Origin: Proales similis
Taxonomy: Eukaryota; Rotifera; Eurotatoria; Ploima; Proalidae
Length of the DNA stretch: 64,000 nucleotides
NCBI GenBank assembly: GCA_019059635.1
Contig: JAGVRJ010000013.1
Coordinates: forward strand, 62,001-126,000
Reading direction: 5' to 3'
In this document: positions 38,704-52,100 of the stretch, one piece after another
How the letters are laid out: each line of letters starts with the position of its first letter
How positions within the stretch are numbered: the first letter of the stretch is position 1
The notes under the pieces: model-generated
The model's database searches: none
Told to the model about the DNA's origin: nothing
The model's input: only the letters and a program-made list of their open reading frames with translations
Translations under genes and position numbers: made by a program

Positions 38704-40515
38704 TTATTTTGGAAACTTGCTCGAGTAGATCTGATCGACAGGTATTTGCCGATCGTAGAACGAGGGCGCCTGCAGGATAATGACCACAGTGCCGAGCACG
38801 CAGGAAACGGTGAAAATGATGAGCAAGAGACGATCGCAGACCATGGCCACATAGTCCCATTCTTGACTTATTCGCTCCTCTTCGTCGTCCGTTCGCAAGT
38901 GCTCGACCAGATTGTTGACTATGGCGAGCGCTTTTCGCTTGTCCAAATGGTACTGCAGTTCGGCAAGACTCTTAAAGTGCAGTTTGGCCTTTTTATACGG
39001 CTCGTACATGCTGTTGGCGCTCGCCGGCTCGACAGGCTGCTCGTTTCGGCGCTTGATGAAACTGCGCGCAAACTCTTTCATGTAAAAGCTGGCCGACAAC
39101 GATGAGCTGGACGGCGGCCGCTTCATGTGCAGCAGGCGAGGCATGACGTTGAGAAAGAGCGCCTTCAGCCATCGGGGCATTTTGTGCGACGAAGACGAGC
39201 GGAAGTTGACGTTCAGTACGGCCACAGTGGTCGTCACCGACAATGTCACTAAAATGACCGTGAAGAGCAAATACTTGGCAATGAGCGGCACCACGATCGA
39301 CGTTGGCGGAATCAAGTCGTTCAAGAGCAAGACGAACACGGTCAGCGCCATTAGAATACTGATTACGAGCGAAATTTTCTCGCCGCTCACGTTCGGCAAG
39401 TAGAATGTCAGCACGGTCAAAAATGACAGGCTCACGCAGGGGATGATCAGGTTGACGGTGTAGAAGAGAGTCTTGCGTCTCAGTGTGATTTTGAACGTGA
39501 TCTCCGTGTTTGTCTCGTTTGTTTTCTTGTCCTTGGTGACTCGGCGCTGCGCAGGCACAGCCATTATGTCCCACTCGTGGCTCTGGTCAAAGTCCTTCAG
39601 ATCCATGCCGACAGGTATGTCGTTGCTCGAGTAGGCGCCGTACTCGTCTATTGACTGGAGCGTGTGGACCAGGTCGACTTGTTGGCCGTCGTACGTCCAG
39701 CTGCCGAATTTCATTGTGCAATGCTGGACATCGAACGGAAAGTATTCGACGCTCAGAATGCACGAGCTTTTGTAGATCGCCGGCGGGTTCCATTCGACGT
39801 TGCCCAAGTAGTCGACCTGGGCCCGTGTCATCAGAGTGATCTCGTAGTTGCCGTCAGCACTTTAACACGAACCAGTGGAGAGTTGCAGCAACAAAACGGA
39901 TCGTCATGGGCCTGTTTTAGACTTTACCTGTTGTACAGGATTATGTCCGGGATCCAGATGTCCGACGATGGAATCGATATCCTTGTGATGTTGCCATAGT
40001 CAGCCGGATTCCATCTCAAGTTCATGTCTTCGAGCGGTCACTAAATCAAATCGAACTCGCACGAACGCAATTCAAACAAACCTCTCCACCGCTAGAGAGA
40101 AACGTGTGCGATCAGTTGGCTGAAAGAGTGAAAGTTTCGAGCAAATGCGACTTACGTGATGAACCCAGACGTTGGTGATCAGAATTTGATTTTTCTCGTC
40201 CTTTTCTTTAAATTCAAAATGAAACGAAAGCGAATAAAGGAGCCAAGTCCCACCATGTCGAGAATTTGGATGAGGCGAATTCCGAATCTGACCAAAATTG
40301 TCTCATGATTGTGTCTAACTGGACGAACGAGCCGATTGTAGCCGCTGATTATGTCCTCTTGAAGGCGCTTCTCCTCGGGGCTGGCTAGAAAGCACAAGCT
40401 TGCTTTTGAAAACCAATTGCCCGAGCACTTTTTTCATCAAATAGAACCTACCGTCTAGACCGTGATTGGCGAGGATCGACGTCAGAATGAGTAAGCGAGG
40501 CAAACTCTGAATCAT
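38704..40515 (-). CDS. Nicotinic acetylcholine receptor-like Cys-loop subunit, non-alpha type
   Basis: Subunit of a pentameric ligand-gated cation channel. Signal peptide [19 protein letters not shown], then [20 protein letters not shown] (loop typical of nAChR N-termini), [58 protein letters not shown] and the Cys-loop [15 protein letters not shown], then [10 protein letters not shown]. Four membrane segments: M1 [20 protein letters not shown]2 [21 protein letters not shown]3 ending [12 protein letters not shown]-like [13 protein letters not shown], and M4 [19 protein letters not shown]. Loop C ([20 protein letters not shown]) lacks the vicinal Cys pair that defines alpha subunits, so it is a beta/non-alpha type. 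The M3-M4 loop is short. The exon junction near 40030-40157 (between VWVHH and the LRWNP exon) is not resolved and may hide a small exon. Confidence 0.9.
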
Positions 40516-41495
40516 GTTTGCATTCTGAAATTTGCCGAATGAGTCGAATTCTCTGTTGCGAGTTGCTAACGGCACGAGTAGGACCTGTTGCAAGATGAAC
40601 TAGTACAAGTGAGCGAGCAAGCGAGTGTGTGTCTACGAAACGAGGTCGATAAATTAAGTTGATGAGTTTGTTGGGCGAGTAGTGCGTCAGTTTGACTTGA
40701 GAGTGCCAACTGAACGAGAGAGAGCGAAATCAGGCGATAATAGCCCCGATCTGGCTCGCTCGGTTGCATAAATAAACCGATTCGAACGGTTATTCCCAAC
40801 TTGTAGATCTTTTCTTCTTTATTCTGCTTGCTGGTCTGTTCGTGAGTGCGTTGTTTGATGGAAGAAAAAAAAACGAAAGAAACACAAACAGCTTCAAGGC
40901 AGAAGGCATGCCCTGGCCAAAGAGATTTGCTCAAGCTGCCAAAGTCGATGTGTGCGTGCATTAAAATTTCTCGCATGAAGCTTCTGCTTTATCTCATTCT
41001 GGCAGCGCTTGTTGCTCTCTTGTTGATTGCTCTTCTCTGCTGCCGCCTCTTTCGCATGCTCTTCGAATCGAGCAGCACTCGAGCAATTAACAGATAATTA
41101 GATTAGATCGCTTTCTTCGGCCAATTTCAATTGAACTTTTCTTGCTTAGCTTGAGCTCTTATCATCCGGCGCCGCCTGCCGAGCAGCAGTTCATTAACTC
41201 GGCTATTCGGCGGCCCCGCTCTGGAGCCCCTCTTTATCTCCGACATACGGCAAAGTCGTGCGTGTGATTTTCTTTTGTTTGAAAAAAATATTCGCGCAAA
41301 CGAGCACGCGCCAAATAGAACGCAATCAATCGGTCGAGTTGAGCACAAGCGAGCCAAATTGTTTCTTTCTAATCTCCAACACGACACTGCTGGCGTTTAT
41401 AAGAGTAGGGCAATCACCTATGCCGATTTATTGATCTGCAGACGAATGGGTTTTTTTTGCTGCAAATGCGCTACGGGAAGTCAACTCTGCTTCTG
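40516..41495. other. Divergent region between nAChR and CFAP20DC
   Basis: About 1 kb without a recognised gene apart from the doubtful small ORF at 40975-41097. Should contain the nAChR promoter (minus) and the distal CFAP20DC promoter (plus). Confidence 0.4.
40975..41097 (+). CDS. Candidate micropeptide with one transmembrane helix
   Basis: Forty codons starting MKLLLYLILAALVALLLIAL, then CCRLFRMLF and a short polar tail. The N-terminal half is one hydrophobic helix of about 20 residues followed by two Cys and basic residues, a layout seen in single-span membrane micropeptides. In-frame upstream Mets (from 40846) would give an 83-residue form. No homologue is recognised, and pyrimidine-rich noncoding DNA can mimic Leu-rich helices, so this is only a candidate. 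Confidence 0.25.
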   Translation: MKLLLYLILAALVALLLIALLCCRLFRMLFESSSTRAINR

Positions 41496-41509
41496 GTTGC
41501 CATGGTTAC
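41496..41509 (+). promoter_or_regulatory. X-box (RFX) site upstream of CFAP20DC
   Basis: GTTGCCATGGTTAC; read on the minus strand it is GTAACCATGGCAAC, a perfect fit to RFX half sites GTNRCC and RGYAAC with a 2-nt spacer. It ends 193 bp before the CFAP20DC start codon. Confidence 0.75.
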
Positions 41510-41702
41510 TTGCAATCGGCTCAGTTGTACAGGCCTCACGTGCACAACAGGCGACAGCTGTGCTACTCCGACATTTATGCGAGAATTCGCTTCGATTAGT
41601 CCTTGAACGACAAAAGAAAAAAAAAGCAAAGTTGGCGATCGAGGCTTTAGGAGAGTAGGCGCACACGAGCTATAGCCGATCGCAATAACCGTGGCATTGA
41701 AA

Positions 41703-44576
41703 ATGTTCAAAAACGAGTTCCAAGTGAGTGAAGCCGCGTTTATCCTGACTGACTGTGCTGCTGATCGGCGACGTGTTTGTCTGCAAAGGGCGGCGCACAT
41801 TTCGAAGTTTTCAATCCGGCGCTGAAAGAACCTCTGGCCAACAGCCGAGTGGGCGGAAGCTCGGGAGTGAAGAAAATCTTCGACCGCGAGGTGAAGAGCT
41901 CAATATACCAAATTGACGGTCTGCCGAGCGTGACCAAGATCGCCATACCGAAAGACATGCGTCAAGGCCGTAGGTGAAATCGTTCGACGACGAGTCTCAA
42001 GATTTGACAAATTCATTTGACAAGTGGCACTTACGCAGCCTTGTCTTGTCATTCAGCTCTACATCCGGCAGTCGCTTGACTTTAGCCTTGAGATCGGAAT
42101 TTGCGACAAGGACCACCTTCGACGCAATTTGATGTTTTCTACCTCCAACAAGTCGCTGAGCATTCAGCCGCAGAGCGCCCGCATTCCGCTCAAACACTTG
42201 CAACGGTGCCAGGTGAGCTGGCCGACCAACTCGCTCTCAGACGTGACCTCCTCAAAACCTTTCAAAGTGGATGAACTTGATTTGCGACTTGCCAAGTTTG
42301 CTGCAGCAGCTCTGGAATGTGACCGGATTTCACTCGACCGAGCACATAACAATAAGCGCCAATTGCAAGCTGCGCAAGATCTTTACTCTAAAGACTGTGC
42401 CCGACTCGGATGCAGGTAACGCTCTTCACTCATTCGGCTCCGGCTCTTTTCATTCCGAGTCTCCTTCGCAGTCACATTGGGCGAGCATTTGAGCACAGTC
42501 GATTTTCCCAAAGGCGTCACCTCCATTCTTCAGGTACATGCTGCTTCGTCTAGCTGTTCGCGTCTGCTTTGGTCTTATCTTTCGTTTGCCAGTGGTTCGA
42601 TTTGACCGAGGCTCAAGAGAGCCTGAAACAAGAATCGCAAAGTAGGACAGCATGGGCTTTTGAACTAACCGTTTACATTTTTGCGCTCGAAAGATGACAA
42701 GCCGAGCGGACAAGAGGGCAAAGGCGGCCGAGTGAACAACGTGTTCAAGATCGCTTTCGGCAGCAAAGTGCCTAAGCCGCCCGAGAGGAAGAAAAGCGCA
42801 CGAAGCTCTCGCGTAAGCAAACTCTCCTCTGCCACCGTGTCCACCTTATTGGCAATAAGTTGGGTTCGAATCATTAGATTTCAACTCATCGTACAGAGGA
42901 CGGCGAGCTAAATTTAAACAGCCAAACGATTGCACCGATAACGTCAGGCTCACCTTCATCGAACTGGGACCCGACGGGCAAAAGTCCTGACCTTGCAGGT
43001 AAGCTGCGTTAAGAAGCCGACTTGTTGAGCCGGCTTTTGACTCGATCCCGGCTTCATAGAATCGTTCGCGTCAATAAACTCGGTTCGCAGTGGCCGGAGT
43101 TCGTCTCGATCCAAGTTGACAGACAGCGAGAGTGGTGAAAAAAAGCCGGCCAAGATTGAGATGAGTCCTGACGTGCGCAAACTGGAGCTGAAACAGAACC
43201 CGTTGGAACAGAGCGGCGAAGGGCGTCAGAGAAAAGTGCCACATCCGCCCAACACATCTAGACCTGTAAAGTCCGGTCGTAAATATCGAACCAAATCGAC
43301 CAGTCAAACACAAGACTCTTTGACTCAGAGAGAGGCACAATCGTCAAAAGCAAGCGCGGATTCCTCTCGTCTACTCGATTCGGGAATAGGATCGAGCAAA
43401 GGACGTTCAAGTGACACCGAGCGCTCGAGTCAGAGTCACACTCGTAACGAAGAGAGCAAATCCACGAGCGGCAAGGCGTACGAGTCGGGCCTGGACGACT
43501 CGACCAACACGCTGGTCTACTCGTTCTCAAGCAAGCCCAAAGTGCTGATGAAAAACGACTACGTCAAGGAGAACTATGTGGCCAGGGAGCGAACTGAGCA
43601 GCCACAAGCAAAAGGGATTGAGCCTGAGAGGCAGTACGACTTCCGCCGCTACCGAAACACGATTGACTTGAGCGGGCAAAGTGTGGACAACGACCAGCAC
43701 ACTCGTTTGCAGGACTCGCTCGAGCCAAGGACAGAAATCGAATTGAACATGCAAGAACTGGCCAGTCCAGATCAAACAAACGAGTTCCTGTCCAACAACA
43801 GTAAATTCATTAACGACAGACTGGAGGTAATTGTGCCATCGCCGGCCCATTTGAGCGCTCAGATGGAGAGCTTGAAGTTCGCGCTGAACGCCAACTCGCC
43901 GGATGCCGAGTACATCGAGGCTGTGCGAAGAGAAGCGAGCGGTGTCCAAAGCTCAATGTCAGACCAAATGGCATCCGAACGATTCAATTTCGAAGTGGCC
44001 AGTTCGACCGACGACACGACGTCAATTTCTAGACGCGCGGCGCCAAACAAAAGTAACGACGCCCCGAACGCCTGCTCGTTTCGGACTCGCTTTAACTCGA
44101 TTCGCTTTGAAAATAAAAGACGACAGCGTGCACTACCAGGACGAGATAAACATTTCGCTTCATTCCAACCTGCAAAACACAAAAAGCTACAACTTGAAGT
44201 GAGCTCTATTGTCCTGCTTGATTTCGCAGCCATTAAACGACAATTTTTAACGGAAAATTAGCGGCGAGTCGCCTTTGAAATTCTCGCCATTTTCAAGCTA
44301 CCCAGACATGGAGTCGAAGAATCGCCTGCTTGCCAATGCCGCCAGTGACGACAATGCACACCGAGATGGTGAGTTGCTTGGCCTGATCTCAATGCCGTAG
44401 CTTTTCTTAATTGTCTCATTGCAGATAGCCAGGCAGACATCGACGAACTGCTCGACTCTGAGGAGGAGAACGAGCAAGTCGAAGACGATGAGAAGGTCGA
44501 TCTCTATTATGACCCGGCACTAGAATGCTACTATGATCCGCGAACTGGCACCTACTATGAGCTGAACTTGGGCTGA
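41703..44576 (+). CDS. CFAP20DC: CFAP20 domain-containing protein
   Basis: Cilia-associated protein with an N-terminal CFAP20-like (DUF667) domain. Exon 1 is MFKNEFQ; then GGAHFEVFNPALKEP, FDREVKSSIYQIDG, VTKIAIPKDMRQG, LTQPCLVIQLYIRQSLDFSL, ITISANCKLRKIFTLK (human ISANCKLRKIFTLKSKP) and KIAFGSKVPKPPERKKSARS (human HIAFGSKVLGPPPLSG). These match human CFAP20DC in order. A long polar, Ser/Glu/Arg-rich, probably disordered middle fills exons around 43116-44200. The end is acidic, then DLYYDPALECYYDPRTGTYY and ELNLG, which resembles the conserved tyrosine-rich tail of the family. Many introns of 50-70 nt. Starts with the family's MFKNE. AATAAA follows at 44672-44677. IFT46 starts 318 bp downstream on the same strand. 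Confidence 0.92.
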
Positions 44577-44671
44577 GATAGAAAGACGACCGAATGACGA
44601 ATGTGCTCATTGAGCGGTCTCTTCACCCATTTTTTTTTCTCATTTACTCGGGTTTTGTACAAAAGAATTGG

Positions 44672-44677
44672 AATAAA
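44672..44677 (+). terminator. Polyadenylation signal of CFAP20DC
   Basis: AATAAA 96 bp after the CFAP20DC stop codon and upstream of the IFT46 X-box, separating the two transcription units. Confidence 0.6.
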
Positions 44678-44778
44678 CAACATATCAGATTGTGGATGAA
44701 AAGATGTTGCCTGCAGGGGGGTTTAGTTAATTTTGACTGATGAGATGAGTCAGAGGACTAAAATAGGTAGTTCTGTGC

Positions 44779-44792
44779 GTTGTCATGGCAAC
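44779..44792 (+). promoter_or_regulatory. X-box (RFX) site upstream of IFT46
   Basis: GTTGTCATGGCAAC, an inverted repeat with a 2-nt spacer and both RFX half sites matching (GTNRYC, RGYAAC). It ends 101 bp before the IFT46 start codon. Confidence 0.8.
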
Positions 44793-44893
44793 GGATCAAG
44801 TCGAAAAGAATGGAATTCGACGATTCTTTCAATTAATAATTAAAACCGCCACACGGTGCAGACTGGGACAGATCGATAATCGCGAAGGCGAAA

Positions 44894-46485
44894 ATGGCTG
44901 ATTATTCGGACGAGGATATTCGCGTAAAAGCTTAATTACCTAATTGGCTTTCGATTTGCCGGCATTTGCTCATCCGCTGTTCGAAGCAAAGACGAGTTGA
45001 TAATCAGCCGTACGACGAAACACTCGAAGTACCGGACGGCGAGGACGTGCCAAGTGTCTACTCACCAGCTCCTAGGCAGCCAAGAAACCAGCACGGAAGC
45101 AGAATGTCTGACTCAAAACACTTAGAGCCGAATCGATACGCTCGACCGACCAATTCTCAGTCAGAGTCGCCCCATTCTTCAAACGACTACGGTCTGAGCG
45201 TTTTGCTTCTTTTTCGATTCTTCCCGCCGATTTCTAACTTTTGCCGAACAACAGAAGAAACAGCCCGAAGAGCGAGCGCTCAGGATAGAGATGGCAGACG
45301 TGAGCGCGAAATGGCCGAGAGTCCGGACGAATACGATCAGGACCAGGTAGGCGCCTAGGGCAAACGAGGTGAAACGGCTTTAACTGCATGAGCCAATTTA
45401 GAACGAGGAGCACTTTAGACAGCGCGACTACGATGAGCGAAAAGCGCAAGTCCGTCAAAACTATCCAGACATGGAAGATGACCTGGGAAGCGAAGAGAAC
45501 GACTCTGATGGTGGCTCGCCGTCAAATCTGGGCGAAACACGGGGGTAATGGTCAAGTTTCTGTCCTCAATCTGAACAGTATGTCTGAACGCTCGTTTGTC
45601 AAGCTACGACCCAGCAATGTTCAGGGACTTGCCCGTTTCGAGCGAAGTCAAAGAAATCTTCAAGTTCATCGATCGCTATCAGCCACAAAACATCCAGCTC
45701 GATTTCAAACTAACTCCATTCATTCCCGATTACATTCCGTGCATCGGCGACATAGACGCTTTCATCAAGGTAAGCGAAAAAGAATCAAAATCGAAGCAGC
45801 CGACTAAAGCTAAAAATTCTAAGGTGCCCAGACCGGATGGCAAAGACGATCGTCTCGGACTGACGGTTGTCGACGAACCATCTTCAAATCAGAGCGACCC
45901 GCATGTGCTTGACTTGTACTTTAGAACGTTGTCAAAGCAAACGGCCGATGTGGGCCAGCCGAGTTCAGTCAAAAGTGTTGACAGCAGCAACTTCAAAGCC
46001 ATCGATGGCTGGATAAAGAGCATCAGCGCCCTTCAAAAAGACAAGCCAGTTCAAACGGTCAACTATCAAAGAGCTATGCCAGGCATGGACTCACTCAGCC
46101 AAGTGTGGCCTCAAGAGTTTGAGGAGCTGCTGCGAGAAGTAATATTTCGTCCGCTTGGAATATTGCAAGAAATGCCACTAAAATCCCTTTCATGTTCAAG
46201 GTTAGCTTGCCCTCTTCTGAGCTAAATGTCGATCTAAACAACTATATCGATATCTTGTGTGCTCTGCTCGACGTGCCCGTCTATAAGTCTCGCATTCAAT
46301 CTGTGCATGTGCTCATGAGCCTGTTTTCCGAGTTCAAAAACTCCGAAGTAAGAAGCTTCTTGTATGAAAAAGAATTCAAAAAATAACTGACTCCTTCACC
46401 ACAAAACAAGCATTTTAAAAATGAAAACACAAAATCCGGAGCAGGCGGCAGATATGGGCGAGCCGACCAGCTGGTAATTGATTAA
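44894..46485 (+). CDS. IFT46: Intraflagellar transport protein 46
   Basis: IFT-B core subunit, needed for ciliary assembly and outer-arm dynein import. Starts MADYSDEDIR; then an acidic, variable N-terminus (RVDNQPYDETLEVPDGEDVP; EENDSDGGSPS). The conserved domain follows: YDPAMFRDLPVSSEVKEIF, FIPDYIPCIGDIDAFIK, VPRPDGKDDRLGL (human VPRPDGKPDNLGL), VDEPSSNQSDP, KAIDGWIKSISAL, VWPQEFEELLRE, IDILCALLDVPVYKSRIQSV and SLFSEFKNSE. A last exon joins HFKNENTKSGAGGRYGRADQ and ends at 46485. ORFs in other frames around 45388-45807 come from unspliced introns. It is the fourth gene in the window with an X-box upstream. Confidence 0.95.
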
Positions 46486-46537
46486 TTGATATATCGTATC
46501 TAAACAATACAGATTGAATTTTCCATCTTAATAATTC

Positions 46538-46543
46538 AATAAA
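46538..46543 (+). terminator. Polyadenylation signal of IFT46
   Basis: AATAAA 53 bp after the IFT46 stop codon. Confidence 0.6.
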
Positions 46544-46639
46544 AAAAAATTTGACCTGAAATAACTTTTGAAAGTGATTAAAAAATGCACAAAAAAGCAG
46601 AATGACGAAGTGATCCCGAAAGATGATGAAATTTGATGA

Positions 46640-47320
46640 TGGTGAGCTGGAATCTCGCAGGATGATATAGAAGACACTAAGCTTGAAAATCAAATGGTTG
46701 GAAATGATGCCAAGTGATGCCGAAAAGTGCCGGGTAAAGGGAATAGTGCCAAACGATGCCGAAAGATGCCGTCCGAGAAAAACTCAAGTCAAGGGCCAAG
46801 GGTCTTAAGCTAGCATTTTCGGCCGTGGATATCTCGGCTGTTTTTTGTGCCAGCAAGCTGAAACTTTTTTTTATGATAGAGAAGAGCCTGCTCTTCAAGA
46901 TAAAGTTGGTTAAAAAAGTGCCAAACGATTCGAAAAAGTGCCGAAAAGTTCCGGGTGAAGAGAACCTTGAGGCCCGGTCTTGGGGACTTGATGCCAAGAG
47001 TGCATCTCGGTGTTGGTTGATGCTGTTGAGCTGGAATTGTGCAGGATGATAGAGGAGACACTAAGCTTGAAAAAAAAATGGTGTGCAATGATGCCAAGTG
47101 ATGCCGAAAAGTGCCGGGTGAAGGGAACCTTGAGGCCCGGTCTTGGGGACTTGATGCCAAGAGTGCATCTCGCTGTTGGTTGATTCTGGTGAGCTGGAAT
47201 CGTGCAGGATGATAGAGGAGACACTAAGCTTGAAAATAAAATGGTGTGCAATGATGCCAAGTGATGCCGAAAAGTGCCGGGTGAAGGGAACCTTGAGGCC
47301 CGGTCTTGGGGACTCGATGT
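46640..47320. repeat. 163-bp tandem repeat (minisatellite-like array)
   Basis: Two nearly full units and part of a third, with a diverged copy to the left. The anchor CTTGAGGCCCGGTCTTGGGG recurs at about 46966, 47129 and 47292, exactly 163 bp apart; the block GAGCTGGAAT recurs at 47029 and 47192 with the same period, and a diverged copy lies at 46644. Each unit contains internal short words such as GATGCCGAAAAGTGCCG. Minus-strand open frames of 100-116 codons across it are repeat translations of one another, not a gene. Bounded by IFT46 and PSMC2 3' ends. No transposase, terminal repeat or poly(A) tail seen. Confidence 0.85.
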
Positions 47321-47633
47321 TTAGTCGGTTAAATGGATAAGTCCTTATTGAGTCCCTGAGACCGGAAAACTTCAATTATGCATTATGATAGAGGAAACAT
47401 TTTATTTTATCGCCTGCAAGTGGTTTTTTGCTTGCACTAGACATCTGCTTGTCTTTAGTTTAGTAGTTATTTATTCGCACAGATATATATGTTAGTTTGA
47501 GAATTAGATGAAGATATTACAATGTTTCAACCACGATGAGCCTTTCGATTACATAGAGCTTGAATGTCGAAAATATTGATAAGAACTTAGCAATGATAGG
47601 ATCGATCGGTCAGAGAGTAAATCAAATTCAAAT
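47321..47633. other. AT-rich spacer downstream of PSMC2
   Basis: 3' region of PSMC2 after the repeat array. Nothing recognised. Confidence 0.45.
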
Positions 47634-49179
<1,546 letters not shown>

Positions 49180-52100
49180 TTTCTATTTCGCGCCTCTCTA
49201 TTTTCGCTCTAAGTCTCTGTGTGCTTGTTCGCTTCCTATCGGTCTATTAGCTCGCTTTTCAATGTAAATCGATTTGAATGATTAGACAAATTAAAAGCTC
49301 TTTGGAAAAGTGCTCGTTTGCTCGCGTTCACTTCATGCCGAGAATGTGCAATCGGCGCAGATCTCCGAACTAAGTTTACTAAACGCCAAGCCGTCTCTCA
49401 ACATCACTTGTTCAGCTTCTTCAATCTCTATTCGAGCTCTCAGTTCAGTTGTGATTTGCAACCATTTGGCGCCACAAAGTGCTTGAGCCCTTTGCTATTC
49501 AACTCGTCGGCTTCGAGTTCATTAGAGCGTGGCGCACATCCATTTAAGCGATTTGGCTTTCTTCTTATCTGATTTTCAATAAAAGAAAGAAAGAATGTCG
49601 ACTGGGGCTGAGGGGCGACAACATTTCGAATGAACATTTCGGCTTCAAGAGGGCAACAAACAGTCGATTCGAATCGATTCTTGACATCGACGCTTACAAG
49701 CATCAACTCATGCGAAACGATTGAAGTGGTGGCGCGTTACACGCGGTCTTGTTGATTGCGACGCAACTTTCTTCAGCAGCCTCAGAGACGCTTCTTCTGT
49801 TTAGCTAGTCAGTCGATCCTAAGCAAAAGGGCGCAGAGGACGCCGTTGGCATGTATTTCAGTCAACATTGCCTCCTGCTACTACTTTAGGCCTTTAAATT
49901 AATGTTCTCTGCTCGCTTTGAAAGAGTGGCCAATAAATAAGGGCTCAGGTTTGCATGCGTCCGGCGTCTGAGCAAACACGTTCCTCTCGCTCTGCTTCTC
50001 GGGCTCTGAGCCTCTCGTTCTCAGTGGCTATTCTTCTCTGCGCCTGGACTACCCGCTGAGTGTGCAAATATGCAAAGTGAATTTAAAACCGGCGCTTGGC
50101 AACCAAATGGCCACAATCGACGTGTTGTCATAACAGTTGCTGCGTCGTTGGACAGAGCCGCGTCCGATCGATTCACGCACACACATAAAGCGAGCGGGGC
50201 GCTCAGTCTCGACCCACTAGTCTGAGATTGCGTGTGAAATTATCCAGTTGGAGCTGAGCTTGCTCGCTGTCTGGCTCTGATTTGTGTCCAGGAAACATTT
50301 TAGTCAAATCGCATCAACGTTCCGTTTTCCTGATCGCGTTTATTTTTGCACGTGTCCTCATTAAGCTTGCAAGCCCCGAGCGATTTAACCTCCTGACCAG
50401 TCTCGAACGCCTTTATTAAGCGGCGATCACGCCAGATGCAATGAAATTCCACATTCGACGCATCGGCTTTGAATTTTCAATTTCTCGCACAGTCTCTTTT
50501 CACTCTGTGCAGGCCGGGCAGCGAAGAATAGAGGCGCATTAACACTTGGATAGGCAGCGCGAAAACAACGGATTACTCTTTCAATCCGGTGGTCAATCTA
50601 GCAACATGAGCGGATGATGATGATGATGATTGAACAATAGCACACTGGCGTATATGTGCATTAATCGGCGCGCGCGTGTGTGTGTGTTTGCGGGCGGCCG
50701 GGTTGTTGCTTTACCGCCGCTTTGCCGGGTTGGTGTGTTTACATGCTTGATTAGTCCCTTTTTGCCATGCGATTGTGCACGATAACAGAGTTGAGGTAGT
50801 TGCGGTCCGATTGCATGAGCCGTTTTTATACAGGGATTATGTAACCAAAGCTAGCTGACCGTTGCTTATAGCCGCTTGAATTAATCAGATCGACTGTGTG
50901 CGCTCGTAGGGCAAGCACCGTATTTTCATCCTTCTCGGCCTCTCAAATGCGTGCTTAGGCTTTAATTCTAAATCAAATAAACCGGATTACTTGACCATTG
51001 CACGCCTAGATTAGGGCCGTTTCGATGATATAATTCATGAATTTATGAGCTAAGCGAGGCCGGCTTGCCTGCCATTCGACCTATACGCGGCGTTCACGTC
51101 CGCGCCGACGTGTTGCAAATGGACGTCATAAAAAAAAATTTGCTAAAACTACGGCCGCTGCTGAACGTTTTGCGTTCATTTCAAGTAAATTGCAATTGGC
51201 GCGTAGCGGCGCCACGCACTTGCAGCATGGACGCCCAGCGAGTACGAGCGAGCAGAGTAGAAAGAGAAAAAAACGTGAAAAGCAAGCAAAGACAGAGCCA
51301 GAGAGATGGAGAGAGTCAGTCAGAGAGCCAGAGAGAATGAAAGAGAGAGAGAAACGGTGAACAACGAATTCACTCGTTCGTGCGAGTGAGATGAAAGCTA
51401 GCGATCGCTAATAGCTAGCGACCAAGCCAATTTTCATCACTGACATTTGTCTCATTTTCACTGAGGCAAGCCGACCATGATTGATGGTCCGTGAGCTTGA
51501 TTGGCGAAACGTTGTTATGTAAGAGCAACATTAAGCTAAAGAGAATGGCTCGATTAAAGGGATGATGATGATGATGCGAAATTAGTTGGCGAGCTCAAAG
51601 ACCGAGAGATCGAGACAACACGATGGCAATGATGAGATAAGCGCGCTCAAATGGACCACAATTATTACAATCGAGTGTGTGCGCGTGTGTTGCCGAGAGA
51701 AACAAAGCCACAAGCCATTTTCTCTTTCCTCCTATCATTTGCCCATTCATCCCTCAGCGAGCGATTTGTTGCCTTTTTTTTCCATTTTTAAATTAAATGA
51801 AGAAAAACTCGGCGCTTCGACTCACTGAGGCGCCAATTTTCTTTGTTGGTGCAAACCACGCCGTCATTTGTAGCTTGACAACGACCTCTATTAGCTCTGC
51901 TGCTCAACTGACATTCGTATTTTTTTTTTCACAATTGCAATCAAACGAGTTGATAAAAAGCCATGTCGTGCAATTTGCTTCTCTGTCGCATCAAGGGCTC
52001 GCTTCTCATTTTTATCTTGTTGCACGATCAGCACGCAATCGCGCCTTGTAATGCTGGCCACAATTTGTCGAGGCAATGGCTCCTCGGCCGAAACTGACGC

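Noticed and set aside
46677-47375. Minus-strand frames of 100-116 codons
   Set aside because: They are overlapping translations of the 163-bp tandem repeat and repeat one another; no start, domain or splice support.
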